From contig JAUSHX010000017.1 of assembly GCA_030648265.1 (NCBI GenBank), positions 1 to 38,026 on the forward strand: 38,026 bases of DNA, in the 5' to 3' direction. The first letter of the stretch is position 1. Every line of letters starts with the position of its first letter. The notes beneath the pieces were generated by a model. It saw only the letters and a program-made list of their open reading frames with translations, searched no databases and was not told the origin of the DNA. This DNA comes from a bacterium (GTDB lineage Bacteria > Patescibacteriota > Minisyncoccia > Phycocordibacterales > UBA2100). The translations under genes were made by a program, and so were the position numbers. Of the stretch, positions 31,930 through 38,025 are shown in pieces.

Positions 31930-33354
31930 CTATTGACTGCTATTCTCCCTAAACGGCGTGTAGCAAACCTTCTTCGCCACAATCTCTTTCATGCGCTCTT
32001 TAATGTCAATGGGGTACTCGCCCGTAAAGCATGATGTGGAGAACTGGTCTTCGGGAATTCCGGTTGCTTTTATCATGCCCTGATAGGAAAGAAATTGCAG
32101 AGATGTCGCACCGAGAAATGCCTTCATTTCAGGGATAGATTTATCAGATGCCAGAAGATTTTTTTGTTTCGGCGTATCAATACCGTAGAAATCCGGGAAC
32201 ATTATGGGCGGTGACGACACAAGAAAGTGGACTTCGGTTGCACCCGCACCAAAAAGCATTTCAACGATTTTGCGCGAAGTGGTACCGCGAACTATTGAAT
32301 CGTCAATGACCGCCACACGCTTGCTTTTAATAACTTCGGCAATCGGCGTTAATTTCGCTTTAACACCTTGGTCCCTGATATGCTGTTCGGGCTCAATGAA
32401 TGTGCGATGTATATACCGATTCTTTGTTAAGCCCATTTCAAGCGGTATGCCCGATTCGTTGGCGTATCCAATGGCTACGGGAATTGCCGTTTCAGGCACG
32501 GGAATAATAACATCCGCCCGCAATGGGTATTCTTTGGCTAATTGTACGCCGAAGTTTCTTCGTACGCTGTAGACCGATTTTCCCAGCAAATGACTGTCCG
32601 GTCTTGCGAAGTATACGAACTCAAAAATGTCCATCTTCGGATTCGGTTTTGCGAGTTGTTCTGAACGCAACCCATTAGCGTCAATCACGACCATTTCACC
32701 GGGTTGTACATCGCGCATAAACTCTGCACCTATTGTTTGAAATGCACATGTTTCAGACGAGAAAATAAACCCACCGTTTATTGTCGCTATAGAGAGCGGG
32801 CGAATTCCGCACGCATCGCGTATGGCAATCATCCTATCTTTGGACATTATGAGAATTGAAAATGCTCCGGTCATGAGCGGGTATGCTTTCTTGATTGCCT
32901 CTTCAAGCGAAGCGCCCTCTTTAACGAGGACGCCGATTGCTTCGGCTATCATCCGCGAATCAGAAAGCTTACTGGTCTCTATATTTTTGCCGTGCAAAAA
33001 TTCCTCAAGAACGGCCGTGCTGGGGATGTTGCCGTTGTGCGCGAGAGCTATGCCCCAGTTGTTCACAATTGTTGGTTGTGCGTGGTCTACGTGAGAACCT
33101 CCGGCCGTGGAATACCTGTTGTGTCCGATGGCAATGTGCCCGGTTAATCTCAGAATGTCTTCTTCCGCAAAAACTTGCGAAACCAGTCCCATGCCCTTGT
33201 GGCACGCAATGCGTTCCCCGTCGGAAGCCGCTATGCCGGAGCTTTCCTGCCCGCGATGCTGAAGCGCGAAGAGGCCGAAGAAAGAGATGCGAGCAACATC
33301 CAAACCCTTTCCATAAACTCCAAAGACGCCACACTTTTCTCCAAGGTCTGACAT
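31930..33354 (-). CDS. purF: Amidophosphoribosyltransferase
   Basis: 474 residues. First committed step of purine synthesis: PRPP plus glutamine to phosphoribosylamine. Ntn-type glutaminase at the N-terminus, where a 7-residue propeptide 'MSDLGEK' precedes nucleophile Cys8 ('CGVFGV'); 'LQHRGQESSGIA' and 'GHNRYSTAG' follow. C-terminal phosphoribosyltransferase with PRPP loop 'RVAVIDDSIVRGTTSRKIVEML'. No other pur gene is visible, unusual if the genome lacks the pathway, so its role may be salvage-linked or the remaining genes lie elsewhere. Confidence 0.95.
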   Translation of the reverse strand: MSDLGEKCGVFGVYGKGLDVARISFFGLFALQHRGQESSGIAASDGERIACHKGMGLVSQVFAEEDILRLTGHIAIGHNRYSTAGGSHVDHAQPTIVNNWGIALAHNGNIPSTAVLEEFLHGKNIETSKLSDSRMIAEAIGVLVKEGASLEEAIKKAYPLMTGAFSILIMSKDRMIAIRDACGIRPLSIATINGGFIFSSETCAFQTIGAEFMRDVQPGEMVVIDANGLRSEQLAKPNPKMDIFEFVYFARPDSHLLGKSVYSVRRNFGVQLAKEYPLRADVIIPVPETAIPVAIGYANESGIPLEMGLTKNRYIHRTFIEPEQHIRDQGVKAKLTPIAEVIKSKRVAVIDDSIVRGTTSRKIVEMLFGAGATEVHFLVSSPPIMFPDFYGIDTPKQKNLLASDKSIPEMKAFLGATSLQFLSYQGMIKATGIPEDQFSTSCFTGEYPIDIKERMKEIVAKKVCYTPFRENSSQ

Positions 33355-33491
33355 GGTTATTTAGGAAGAAAGAAGTCTTGAGAACATGGTTACCCATGCA
33401 GTATACCCCATCAGATATGCAATGCACATGAGCGCAGGTGGGGCGCATCGCGTATTGAGTATCGTGTGTGGCGTAAGCGGAAATGCTGGAA

Positions 33492-33529
33492 CAACTACTT
33501 GCTTATTCGCGCGAATAAGCAAGTAGTTG
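33492..33529. repeat. Perfect 38-bp intergenic palindrome
   Basis: 19-bp arms caactacttgcttattcgc/gcgaataagcaagtagttg with no loop. The centre ttcgcgcgaa is identical to the centre of the coding palindrome in uvrC at 4877-4904. A second attcgcgcgaat core lies 13 nt further on. Confidence 0.9.
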
Positions 33530-33582
33530 GTTTATGGTCTAATTCGCGCGAATGGTTCAATAGCCGACAAAAACATTTCCAG

Positions 33583-33661
33583 AACATTCCAACATTCTTG
33601 AGGCCGATAGATTTTGTATCCGATTGTACCCAATCGCCTGTAGACGGAATGTTGGAATGTT
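33583..33661. repeat. Inverted repeat next to the YqfO-like gene
   Basis: aacattccaacattc at 33583-33597 is exactly inverted as gaatgttggaatgtt at 33647-33661. Each arm is itself made of the repeated word aacattcc. Reaches to 9 nt from the YqfO-like stop codon; may form a large hairpin or be a remnant of a small mobile element. Confidence 0.7.
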
Positions 33662-33669
33662 GCAAGTGA

Positions 33670-33990
33670 CTACCTCTCAATTTTCACAGACCAAACATCA
33701 ATCGCGGGTTCTTCATAGGGGTGCGCTTTCCGTATCGCCCGCACCACTTTTGCCCTTAATTCCGGCTCGCAAACAAATTCAATGCACTCCTCCTCAACAG
33801 ACTCCAATTTGCCTACTGCGCCGACTACGGGATGCGCTCCGGCGCCCGGCATAAATCTTCCCACGCCACGCGTTGAAAAACTGCAGAAAGAATACTTGCC
33901 GAGCTTTCCGCCTCCGGCCTTACCTATCGCCTCGCGCACCTTGTCGGCGTGAGTTACGGGAACGTATGTGACAATCTTCAGGTGCGACAT
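33670..33990 (-). CDS. YqfO/CutA-like (NIF3-associated) domain protein
   Basis: 106 residues. Ferredoxin-like fold seen as the insert of NIF3/YqfO proteins and related to CutA and PII: 'KIVTYVPVTHADKVREAIGKAGGGKLGKYSFCSFSTRGVGRFMPGAGAHPVVG' and C-terminal 'AIRKAHPYEEPAIDVWSVK'. The 'GxYxxCsFxxxGxGxFxPxxgaxPxiG' and 'HPYEeP' signatures are clear. Stand-alone versions occur in many bacteria, with proposed metal-binding or regulatory roles. No adjacent NIF3 gene. Follows hisG's terminator on the same strand but in its own unit. Confidence 0.85.
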   Translation of the reverse strand: MSHLKIVTYVPVTHADKVREAIGKAGGGKLGKYSFCSFSTRGVGRFMPGAGAHPVVGAVGKLESVEEECIEFVCEPELRAKVVRAIRKAHPYEEPAIDVWSVKIER

Positions 33991-34026
33991 ATAGATAAAT
34001 ATACTACTTTTCAGTATGTTGGGGGA

Positions 34027-34061
34027 ATAAAAAAAGCAGGCAAGGAAGTAGCTTCCCTGCC
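34027..34061 (-). terminator. Terminator of hisG
   Basis: Stem ggcaaggaag/cttccctgcc (34039-34061, one G-T pair) with a 3-nt loop. On minus it is followed by TGCTTTTTTTATT. Confidence 0.85.
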
Positions 34062-34095
34062 CGCGAAAAAAGACTAGGAGTTTGCCGACACCACT

Positions 34096-35025
34096 CTACG
34101 ACATAATGACGCGTATTTCGCGATTCGACATAATGAGAGGGATGTCGCGATTTACGATAATATCGGTAACCCCGATTTGAAGTAGCGCGAAAATGATGTC
34201 TTGCTCTTTTTCGCGAAGCACCAAAGATTGTAATGCGAACCATCCCTTGCCTTTTCCCACAATCGGCGAACAGGAAGGGCCCTTCAATCCCCCCATAAGC
34301 CAGCCGGCATTCTCCAACTTCTCTTTTGGAACGTTGGCGGTGAGCGATACATACAGCGATGCCTGGTACGCCCCCATGATGAGTCTTGCGAAGCAGTCTA
34401 TGTAGGAGCGCTTGGCCTTATCCGCATACGATTTGGGGTTCGCCACAATGATCATGCTAGATGGCTTGATGATGTCGCAGAGGACCTTGAGCTTGTTTGC
34501 TTTTAGCGATCGTCCGCTTTCAGTCACATCGACTATTCCCGTTGCGCCGAAAGCAATCTTCTGCTCAGTTTTTCCCCAAGACCGTGTGACTTTTATGTCG
34601 CCCCTTCCCTTGCGTTCAAAGAACGCGCGGGTCAACTCGACATACTCGGTCGCGATTTCACACCCACGTGGCAAACGCTCCGGCCGGGTAACCTTACTAG
34701 TTTCAGCCACCGCCAAGACTATCCTGACCGGATTATTGCCACCACGGCCTATGGGTAACCTCCCTTCTACAATGAACTTGCCCCAAAGACCCCAGTTTGC
34801 AATCCAGTCTTCGCTAGCGATGCCAACGTCAAAATGATTGTTAGCGAGATAGATTGGGATTTCCTGAGGCCTTTGGTAAACAACCCTTTCGACCCAGTCA
34901 ACACCAACTGTCCCCTCCATTTTGCGCTCGCCTTCGAGTTTTATCGGCAAACCGGCCTTCATGAACAACCCTTCAACCTTCGCTTGCATAGAACCATCGG
35001 GTACAACGATTTGTATTTTATTCAC
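34096..35025 (-). CDS. hisG: ATP phosphoribosyltransferase
   Basis: 309 residues if started at the GTG at 35025, which has GGAG 6 nt upstream; the track uses a GTG four codons earlier. First step of histidine synthesis, condensing ATP and PRPP. N-terminal 'KIQIVVPDGSMQ', 'FDVGIASEDWIAN', PRPP region 'QKIAFGATGIVDVTESGRSLKANKLKVL', then the C-terminal HisG_C allosteric domain 'NVPKEKLENAGWLMGGLKGPSCSPIVG', so it is the long form. The last 18 residues are a 9-residue tandem repeat ('NRDIPLIMS', 'NREIRVIMS') encoded by two 27-nt units. No other his genes are near; yerC is upstream with an attenuator-like junction. May be regulatory or part of a scattered pathway. Confidence 0.92.
   Translation of the reverse strand: MNKIQIVVPDGSMQAKVEGLFMKAGLPIKLEGERKMEGTVGVDWVERVVYQRPQEIPIYLANNHFDVGIASEDWIANWGLWGKFIVEGRLPIGRGGNNPVRIVLAVAETSKVTRPERLPRGCEIATEYVELTRAFFERKGRGDIKVTRSWGKTEQKIAFGATGIVDVTESGRSLKANKLKVLCDIIKPSSMIIVANPKSYADKAKRSYIDCFARLIMGAYQASLYVSLTANVPKEKLENAGWLMGGLKGPSCSPIVGKGKGWFALQSLVLREKEQDIIFALLQIGVTDIIVNRDIPLIMSNREIRVIMS
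34099..34152 (-). repeat. 27-nt tandem repeat at the hisG 3' end
   Basis: Units 34099-34125 and 34126-34152 match at 22 of 27 positions, both starting cgacataatga and ending tcgcgatt. They encode 'NREIRVIMS' and 'NRDIPLIMS' just before the stop, so the C-terminus appears duplicated. Confidence 0.8.
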
Positions 35026-35097
35026 AGCAAACTCCACTTATCAAAGAGCACGTTTCTGTTTTGGCACAGAAAACGAAAGCCTCTCTCGCAGAAAGAA

Positions 35098-35168
35098 AAA
35101 TACCCCTCGCGAGAGGGGGCTGGTTTGATAATCAAATGCAAGAATCATCAACTCAATCCCCTCTCGCG
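35098..35168 (-). promoter_or_regulatory. Attenuator-like structure between yerC and hisG
   Basis: On minus, CCCCTC-TCGC-GAGGGG then TATTTTTC (35118 to 35098) is a terminator. Its 5' half, CCCCTCTCGCG (35118-35108), is also perfectly complementary over 11 bp to CGCGAGAGGGG (35168-35158), the end of the yerC coding region. The two stems exclude each other, so translation or binding at the yerC 3' end could decide whether hisG is read. A third stem tttctgt/acagaaa lies just before hisG. Confidence 0.55.
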
Positions 35169-35461
35169 ACGAAATTTGAATGATGATGCAACCTTTTGAT
35201 AACTGATTTGTATCCCCCCATCCCGTTACTCAACCATTTTGAGACGCGCGCAATCGTGGTGGAGCTTAATCCGGTCTTTTTTTCTATGGTTGTATACGGA
35301 ATGTTTTCGGAAAGCATTTCTGCAACTTGCAGTCTCTTTCCGAACTCTTCTATCTCTTTTGTGGTCATTAAATCACGCAAAAATCCCCTCGCTTCATAAG
35401 CGGTCTTCAACCCTAAGATTGCCTGAATCAATTTCTTATTTTCCTTGCTATTCCAATCCAT
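35153..35461 (-). CDS. yerC: YerC/TrpR-family transcriptional repressor
   Basis: 102 residues, all-helical TrpR-like fold. 'LIQAILGLKTAYEARGFLRDLMTTKEIEEFGKRLQVAEMLSENIPYTTIEKKTGLSSTTIARVSKWLSNG' matches the TrpR/YerC/YecD family, with the helix-turn-helix at about 55-80. Effector unknown; the E. coli relative binds tryptophan. It sits directly upstream of hisG with an attenuator-like junction, suggesting it senses an amino acid and helps control hisG (inference). TTGACT, 17 bp, TAAAGT ends 6 nt before the ATG, so the mRNA is probably leaderless. Confidence 0.93.
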   Translation of the reverse strand: MDWNSKENKKLIQAILGLKTAYEARGFLRDLMTTKEIEEFGKRLQVAEMLSENIPYTTIEKKTGLSSTTIARVSKWLSNGMGGYKSVIKRLHHHSNFVARGD

Positions 35462-35467
35462 GACTGC

Positions 35468-35496
35468 ACTTTATCTTAGTAAAGCGTTTAAGTCAA
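35468..35496 (-). promoter_or_regulatory. Promoter of yerC (leaderless)
   Basis: TTGACT (35491-35496), 17-bp spacer, TAAAGT (35468-35473), then GCAGTC and ATG. The clearest case in the window of both boxes with the 6-nt leaderless spacing. Confidence 0.65.
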
Positions 35497-35593
35497 GCAA
35501 CTGTAGGATAGTAGATAGCCATTAGGGTTCAGCCACTAGAAACTCAAGCCCGCATTTCCCTATTCGCTACACCCTATCCCCTAGTGCCTATTC

Positions 35594-35850
35594 TGGAGCC
35601 GATGTCCGGGATTGAACCGGAGACCTCGTTCTTCGCTTATACCTCCGTTTCAACTTTCTATTATCGGAGGGCTAGACTGTATCTTTTCGCCAGAGGCGAA
35701 CCCTTGTCAGTCGTTCGGGCGTTTGACGCCACGGTCTTGCCCTTAGAAAGGGTATTAACCGTTATTCGGGATTCATGCGCATGTTGCCACGCGCATGGGC
35801 AGGGCCTGCGACCCACCAAGAACGTGCTCTACCAACTGAGCTACATCGGC
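35594..35850 (-). tRNA. tRNA-Thr (anticodon GGT) interrupted by a group I intron
   Basis: 5' exon 35850-35815 (36 nt) and 3' exon 35633-35597 (37 nt), with CCA encoded at 35596-35594. Joined they give acceptor GCCGATG/CATCGGC, D arm GCTC/GAGC, anticodon stem CGTTC/GAACG with loop TTGGTAA (anticodon GGT), T arm TCCGG-TTCAATC-CCGGA. The break falls between positions 36 and 37 of the anticodon loop. Confidence 0.95.
35634..35814 (-). ncRNA. Group I self-splicing intron in tRNA-Thr
   Basis: 181 nt. Expected group I pairings can be found on minus: P2 catgcgc/gcgcatg, P4 acggt/accgt, P5 ccctt/aaggg, P6 ggcgt/acgcc, P7 gactg/cagtc (35708-35712 with 35675-35679), P8 ttcgcc/ggcgaa, P9 cctccg/cggagg. 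The conserved 'AAAGATACAGTCTA' segment matches the S element. The 5' exon ends in T and the intron ends in G, as splicing requires; a guide in 'CCCTGCC' can pair with the exon end through a G-U. No ORF inside. Confidence 0.92.
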
Positions 35851-35942
35851 TTCCCCACCAGTCTTTCGATGGTTGCACCGCGGATGATATCATGTTGTCT
35901 ACACAGTGTATATTTGCCGAAACACGATATAATTCATTACGT

Positions 35943-36344
35943 ATGTTCAAAGATGTAGATAAGTTTTTTGACCATCTGGAGGATAATGTGCGCAGCCACT
36001 TGAGCCACTACCCCATCGTGTATGCATTCATTGCCGGTGTCGGCATCATTCTCTTTTGGCGTGGGGTGTGGCACACCGCCGACTTGTTCGCTTTCATGAC
36101 AGGGCCGGTATCAACCATAATTGGCGTCATCATCCTTCTCATGGTCGGAGCGTTCGTCTCATTTTTTATCGGGGACAGCATTATCATCGCGGGAATTAAA
36201 CGCGAGAAAAAGCTTGCCGAAAAAACCGAAGGCGAGATAGAGACGGAGAAAGAGGAGCTGGACGAGGTACGCGGAATGGTCCGCGATGTTGAGAAAGAGG
36301 TGGAGGAAATAAAAGACATTATGAACCACAACAAGAAGTGTTGA
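35943..36344 (+). CDS. Membrane protein with C-terminal coiled coil
   Basis: 133 residues from the ATG at 35943; the track's earlier start runs through the tRNA-Thr gene. N-terminal 'FKDVDKFFDHLEDNVRSHLSHYP', then two TMs ('IVYAFIAGVGIILFWRGVW', 'ISTIIGVIILLMVGAFVSFFIG'-like), then a charged coiled coil 'EKKLAEKTEGEIETEKEELDEVRGMVRDVEKEVEEI'. Looks like a small scaffold or stress-type membrane protein; family not identified. A perfect TATAAT lies 9 nt before the ATG. Confidence 0.7.
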   Translation: MFKDVDKFFDHLEDNVRSHLSHYPIVYAFIAGVGIILFWRGVWHTADLFAFMTGPVSTIIGVIILLMVGAFVSFFIGDSIIIAGIKREKKLAEKTEGEIETEKEELDEVRGMVRDVEKEVEEIKDIMNHNKKC

Positions 36345-36372
36345 GGTTAAAATCCGGCTAGCATCTCGTCAA

Positions 36373-36398
36373 AATAGACTGACCGGAGCCAGTCTATT
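36373..36398. terminator. Hairpin between the coiled-coil gene and tRNA-Asp
   Basis: 9-bp stem aatagactg/cagtctatt with an 8-nt loop. On minus it is followed by TTGACG, on plus by CTTG. Likely ends tRNA-Asp and/or the plus-strand gene; the T-tracts are weak. Confidence 0.5.
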
Positions 36399-36408
36399 CT
36401 TGCCGAAG

Positions 36409-36483
36409 CGCGGCCGACCGGATTTGAACCGGCGATCTATCCCGTGACAGGGGATTATGTTAACCAGGCTACACCACGGCCGC
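36409..36483 (-). tRNA. tRNA-Asp (anticodon GTC)
   Basis: 75 nt. Acceptor GCGGCCG/CGGCCGC, D arm with GTGTAGCCTGGTTAACAT, anticodon stem ATCCC/GGGAT around CTGTCAC (anticodon GTC), T arm GCCGG-TTCAAAT-CCGGT. CCA not encoded. Its first 15 nt overlap the 3' end of the LAGLIDADG gene. Confidence 0.95.
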
Positions 36484-37161
36484 ATCTGGATACAGGGTTT
36501 TAATTGCCTTCCGAAAAATCTTATACTTCCTTGGCAAGAATAAACCTGTAGCAGGCACAGTATCGTACATCAAATGAAACAAGGCAAGGCTGTCGCGATG
36601 GCTCAATAAGATATCAAAGCCATGTCTTTTGTTTCTTATTGTTCCGCGAGAGATTCCGTGTTGTTTTAGCAGGCTAAGGAGTTCTTCAAGAAATAATCTT
36701 GACCCGCATGTAAATATGCTCTGGAATACGGGTCTCGGCCTTTTTCGATCAGCACATTTCAGAAAAGCAAAATAAACACATCCGTCTCCGTCGAAATAAC
36801 CACGCACGAAATCTCTGCAATACGTGTTAGGAATTTGTGGGAGCCTCAATGTAAGACTTTTTGCGGGAGTCATACCAATACGCAGCAAATCATCAAACAT
36901 TTCCCTGCTTCCAAGTTGAAGCTGATAACTTGTAGATCGCTTACTAGTTTTGTACATGCGCTTCCCGATTTTGTGATTCGATCCAAGCACAGCTTTCACG
37001 TTCGCTAGCAATTCTCGATCGTTGCTATAAAAAGCGATAAAATATGCCCCGCGTCGATTCTTAATCATGTTGCCGTCAGCTGTAAAGAACCCCAATACAT
37101 ATGCCATTTCTCTACTCCACGTTTTAAAGAAATTCCTTCGCAAATTTCTAGGTATTGGCAT
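36469..37161 (-). CDS. LAGLIDADG homing endonuclease, free-standing
   Basis: 230 residues with two LAGLIDADG motifs, 'AYVLGFFTADG' (about 21-31) and 'DFVRGYFDGDG' (about 116-126), so a monomeric two-motif enzyme; both catalytic Asp are present. Such enzymes cut long DNA sites to spread introns or themselves. The gene is not inside an intron: its last codons and stop lie in the first 15 nt of tRNA-Asp, which remains intact. TATACT ends 6 nt before the ATG (leaderless), so it can be expressed on its own. The group I intron in tRNA-Thr 0.6 kb away lacks an endonuclease, so the two may be functionally related (inference). Confidence 0.92.
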   Translation of the reverse strand: MPIPRNLRRNFFKTWSREMAYVLGFFTADGNMIKNRRGAYFIAFYSNDRELLANVKAVLGSNHKIGKRMYKTSKRSTSYQLQLGSREMFDDLLRIGMTPAKSLTLRLPQIPNTYCRDFVRGYFDGDGCVYFAFLKCADRKRPRPVFQSIFTCGSRLFLEELLSLLKQHGISRGTIRNKRHGFDILLSHRDSLALFHLMYDTVPATGLFLPRKYKIFRKAIKTLYPDAAVV

Positions 37162-37167
37162 CGGTTA

Positions 37168-37173
37168 AGTATA
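37168..37173 (-). promoter_or_regulatory. -10 box for the leaderless LAGLIDADG gene
   Basis: TATACT, then TAACCG, then ATG on minus. Same spacing as ddl and tyrS. Confidence 0.6.
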
Positions 37174-37238
37174 ACGTGACACTGCATTACTCTAGCCACG
37201 CATGTGGATAAAATAAGAAATGCAGGTGCTGTGCACTT

Positions 37239-37440
37239 CGAAGCTTCACGAGTGTGTGAAGCGAAGTAGTGCCGAAGGGTGGAGTTGCCTCTCGCGCTAC
37301 TGCGCTCGAAACCTTCGCTCCCTCTTCGGGAGCTGCGGGTCTCGTTTTACTCGACACTGCTGTTTGTACCCAATCGCTTCACTCTTGGACAAACAGGGAG
37401 CCCGCGGTTCAACTCCCCACAGACTCACCACATCAAATAC
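37239..37440. repeat. Hairpin cassette with a copy of the tRNA-Met 3' end
   Basis: Contains gtgccgaagggtggagttg (37269-37287), identical to the 3' end of tRNA-Met at 37476-37494. Then gctccc/gggagc (37317-37333), tgtttgt/acaaaca (37361-37395) and caactcc (37410-37416), which can pair back to the tRNA fragment. Preceded by gcttcac/gtgaagc around 37245-37265. Built like the cassette at 37841-38025. Confidence 0.6.
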
Positions 37441-37476
37441 CTCCAACTCAATACAAAGTTGGATTTTATTGTGTGG

Positions 37477-37548
37477 TGCCGAAGGGTGGAGTTGAACCAC
37501 CGTTTAGGGTTTATGAGTCCCTCGTTCTAGCCGTTGAACTACTCCGGC
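37477..37548 (-). tRNA. tRNA-Met (anticodon CAT)
   Basis: 72 nt plus encoded CCA (37474-37476). Acceptor GCCGGAG/CTTCGGC with one G-T pair, D arm GTTC/GAAC, loop CTCATAA (anticodon CAT), T arm GGTGG-TTCAACT-CCACC. The first acceptor pair is G-C, so it is not the initiator; elongator Met or lysidine-modified Ile are both possible. Confidence 0.9.
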
Positions 37549-37619
37549 GCATCTGCATATTAACCTATTTCAGAAAAAAATACTCCCCAAGTCCCCGCTT
37601 TCGTGTTATATCTGAATGT

Positions 37620-37796
37620 ATGTGGAATACCTTACTTGCAATTAATGGAGTCATTTGGGTCTTCACTTCCATCTACTTCATCTATTCTATCGGCGCGTCA
37701 ATTTTACTACACGACGGACACGTCTTCCTCGTCGGTCTTGGATATTTTCTGCTCTCCGTATTTCTTGAGATTATCCTCGCATCGCTTTCGAAGTAG
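37620..37796 (+). CDS. Small two-TM membrane protein
   Basis: 58 residues starting 'MWNTLLAINGVIWVFTS'. Two hydrophobic segments ('LAINGVIWVFTSIYFIYSIGA' and 'VFLVGLGYFLLSVFLEIILA') with a short polar turn 'LLHDGH'. The track's longer ORF (37269-37796) runs through tRNA-Met and the cassette and is not real upstream. TGT-TATATC ends 7 nt before the ATG. Not recognised; length and composition fit a small orphan membrane protein. Confidence 0.5.
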   Translation: MWNTLLAINGVIWVFTSIYFIYSIGASILLHDGHVFLVGLGYFLLSVFLEIILASLSK

Positions 37797-37840
37797 CGAT
37801 TTCTGTATATGCTGCCTGCCGGCAGGTCTTCTTTACAGAG

Positions 37841-38025
37841 CGGAGGGTGAGAGAATTTCTCCTTCGCCTCTCGCCTCGTCGTCACTCGGCTCGGGCTAGG
37901 CACCAGCTCGTCTGTTTTGCGAGCTCGCAAAACATGACTCCGCTGTTCGAATCTCTCACGCAAAGCGCGCAGGCGCTTTGCTCCCCTCGCGCAAATTACA
38001 CTCCACTTCGCTTCGTTAATTTGCG
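37841..38025. repeat. Hairpin-rich cassette with tRNA-like ends
   Basis: Begins cggagggtgagaga, resembling the reverse of a tRNA 3' end; gtgagaga (37847-37854) is inverted as tctctcac (37952-37959). Inside is a perfect 22-bp palindrome tgttttgcgag/ctcgcaaaaca (37913-37934). Then gcaaagcgc/gcgctttgc (37960-37981) and cgcaaatta/taatttgcg (37990-38025). A 12-bp palindrome cctgccggcagg precedes it at 37815. No gene seen. Confidence 0.6.

Larger units (their letters stand above)
33355..33669. other. 315-nt spacer upstream of purF with palindromes
   Basis: No gene seen. It holds a perfect 38-bp palindrome (33492-33529), a second smaller core attcgcgcgaat (33542-33553), and a 15-bp inverted repeat 49 nt apart (33583-33661). 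The purF promoter is expected in the lower part; no clear -10 just before the ATG. Confidence 0.6.

Noticed and set aside
37269-37619. Long plus-strand ORF through the tRNA-Met region
   Set aside because: It runs antisense through tRNA-Met and the hairpin cassette; only the last 58 codons look like a protein.
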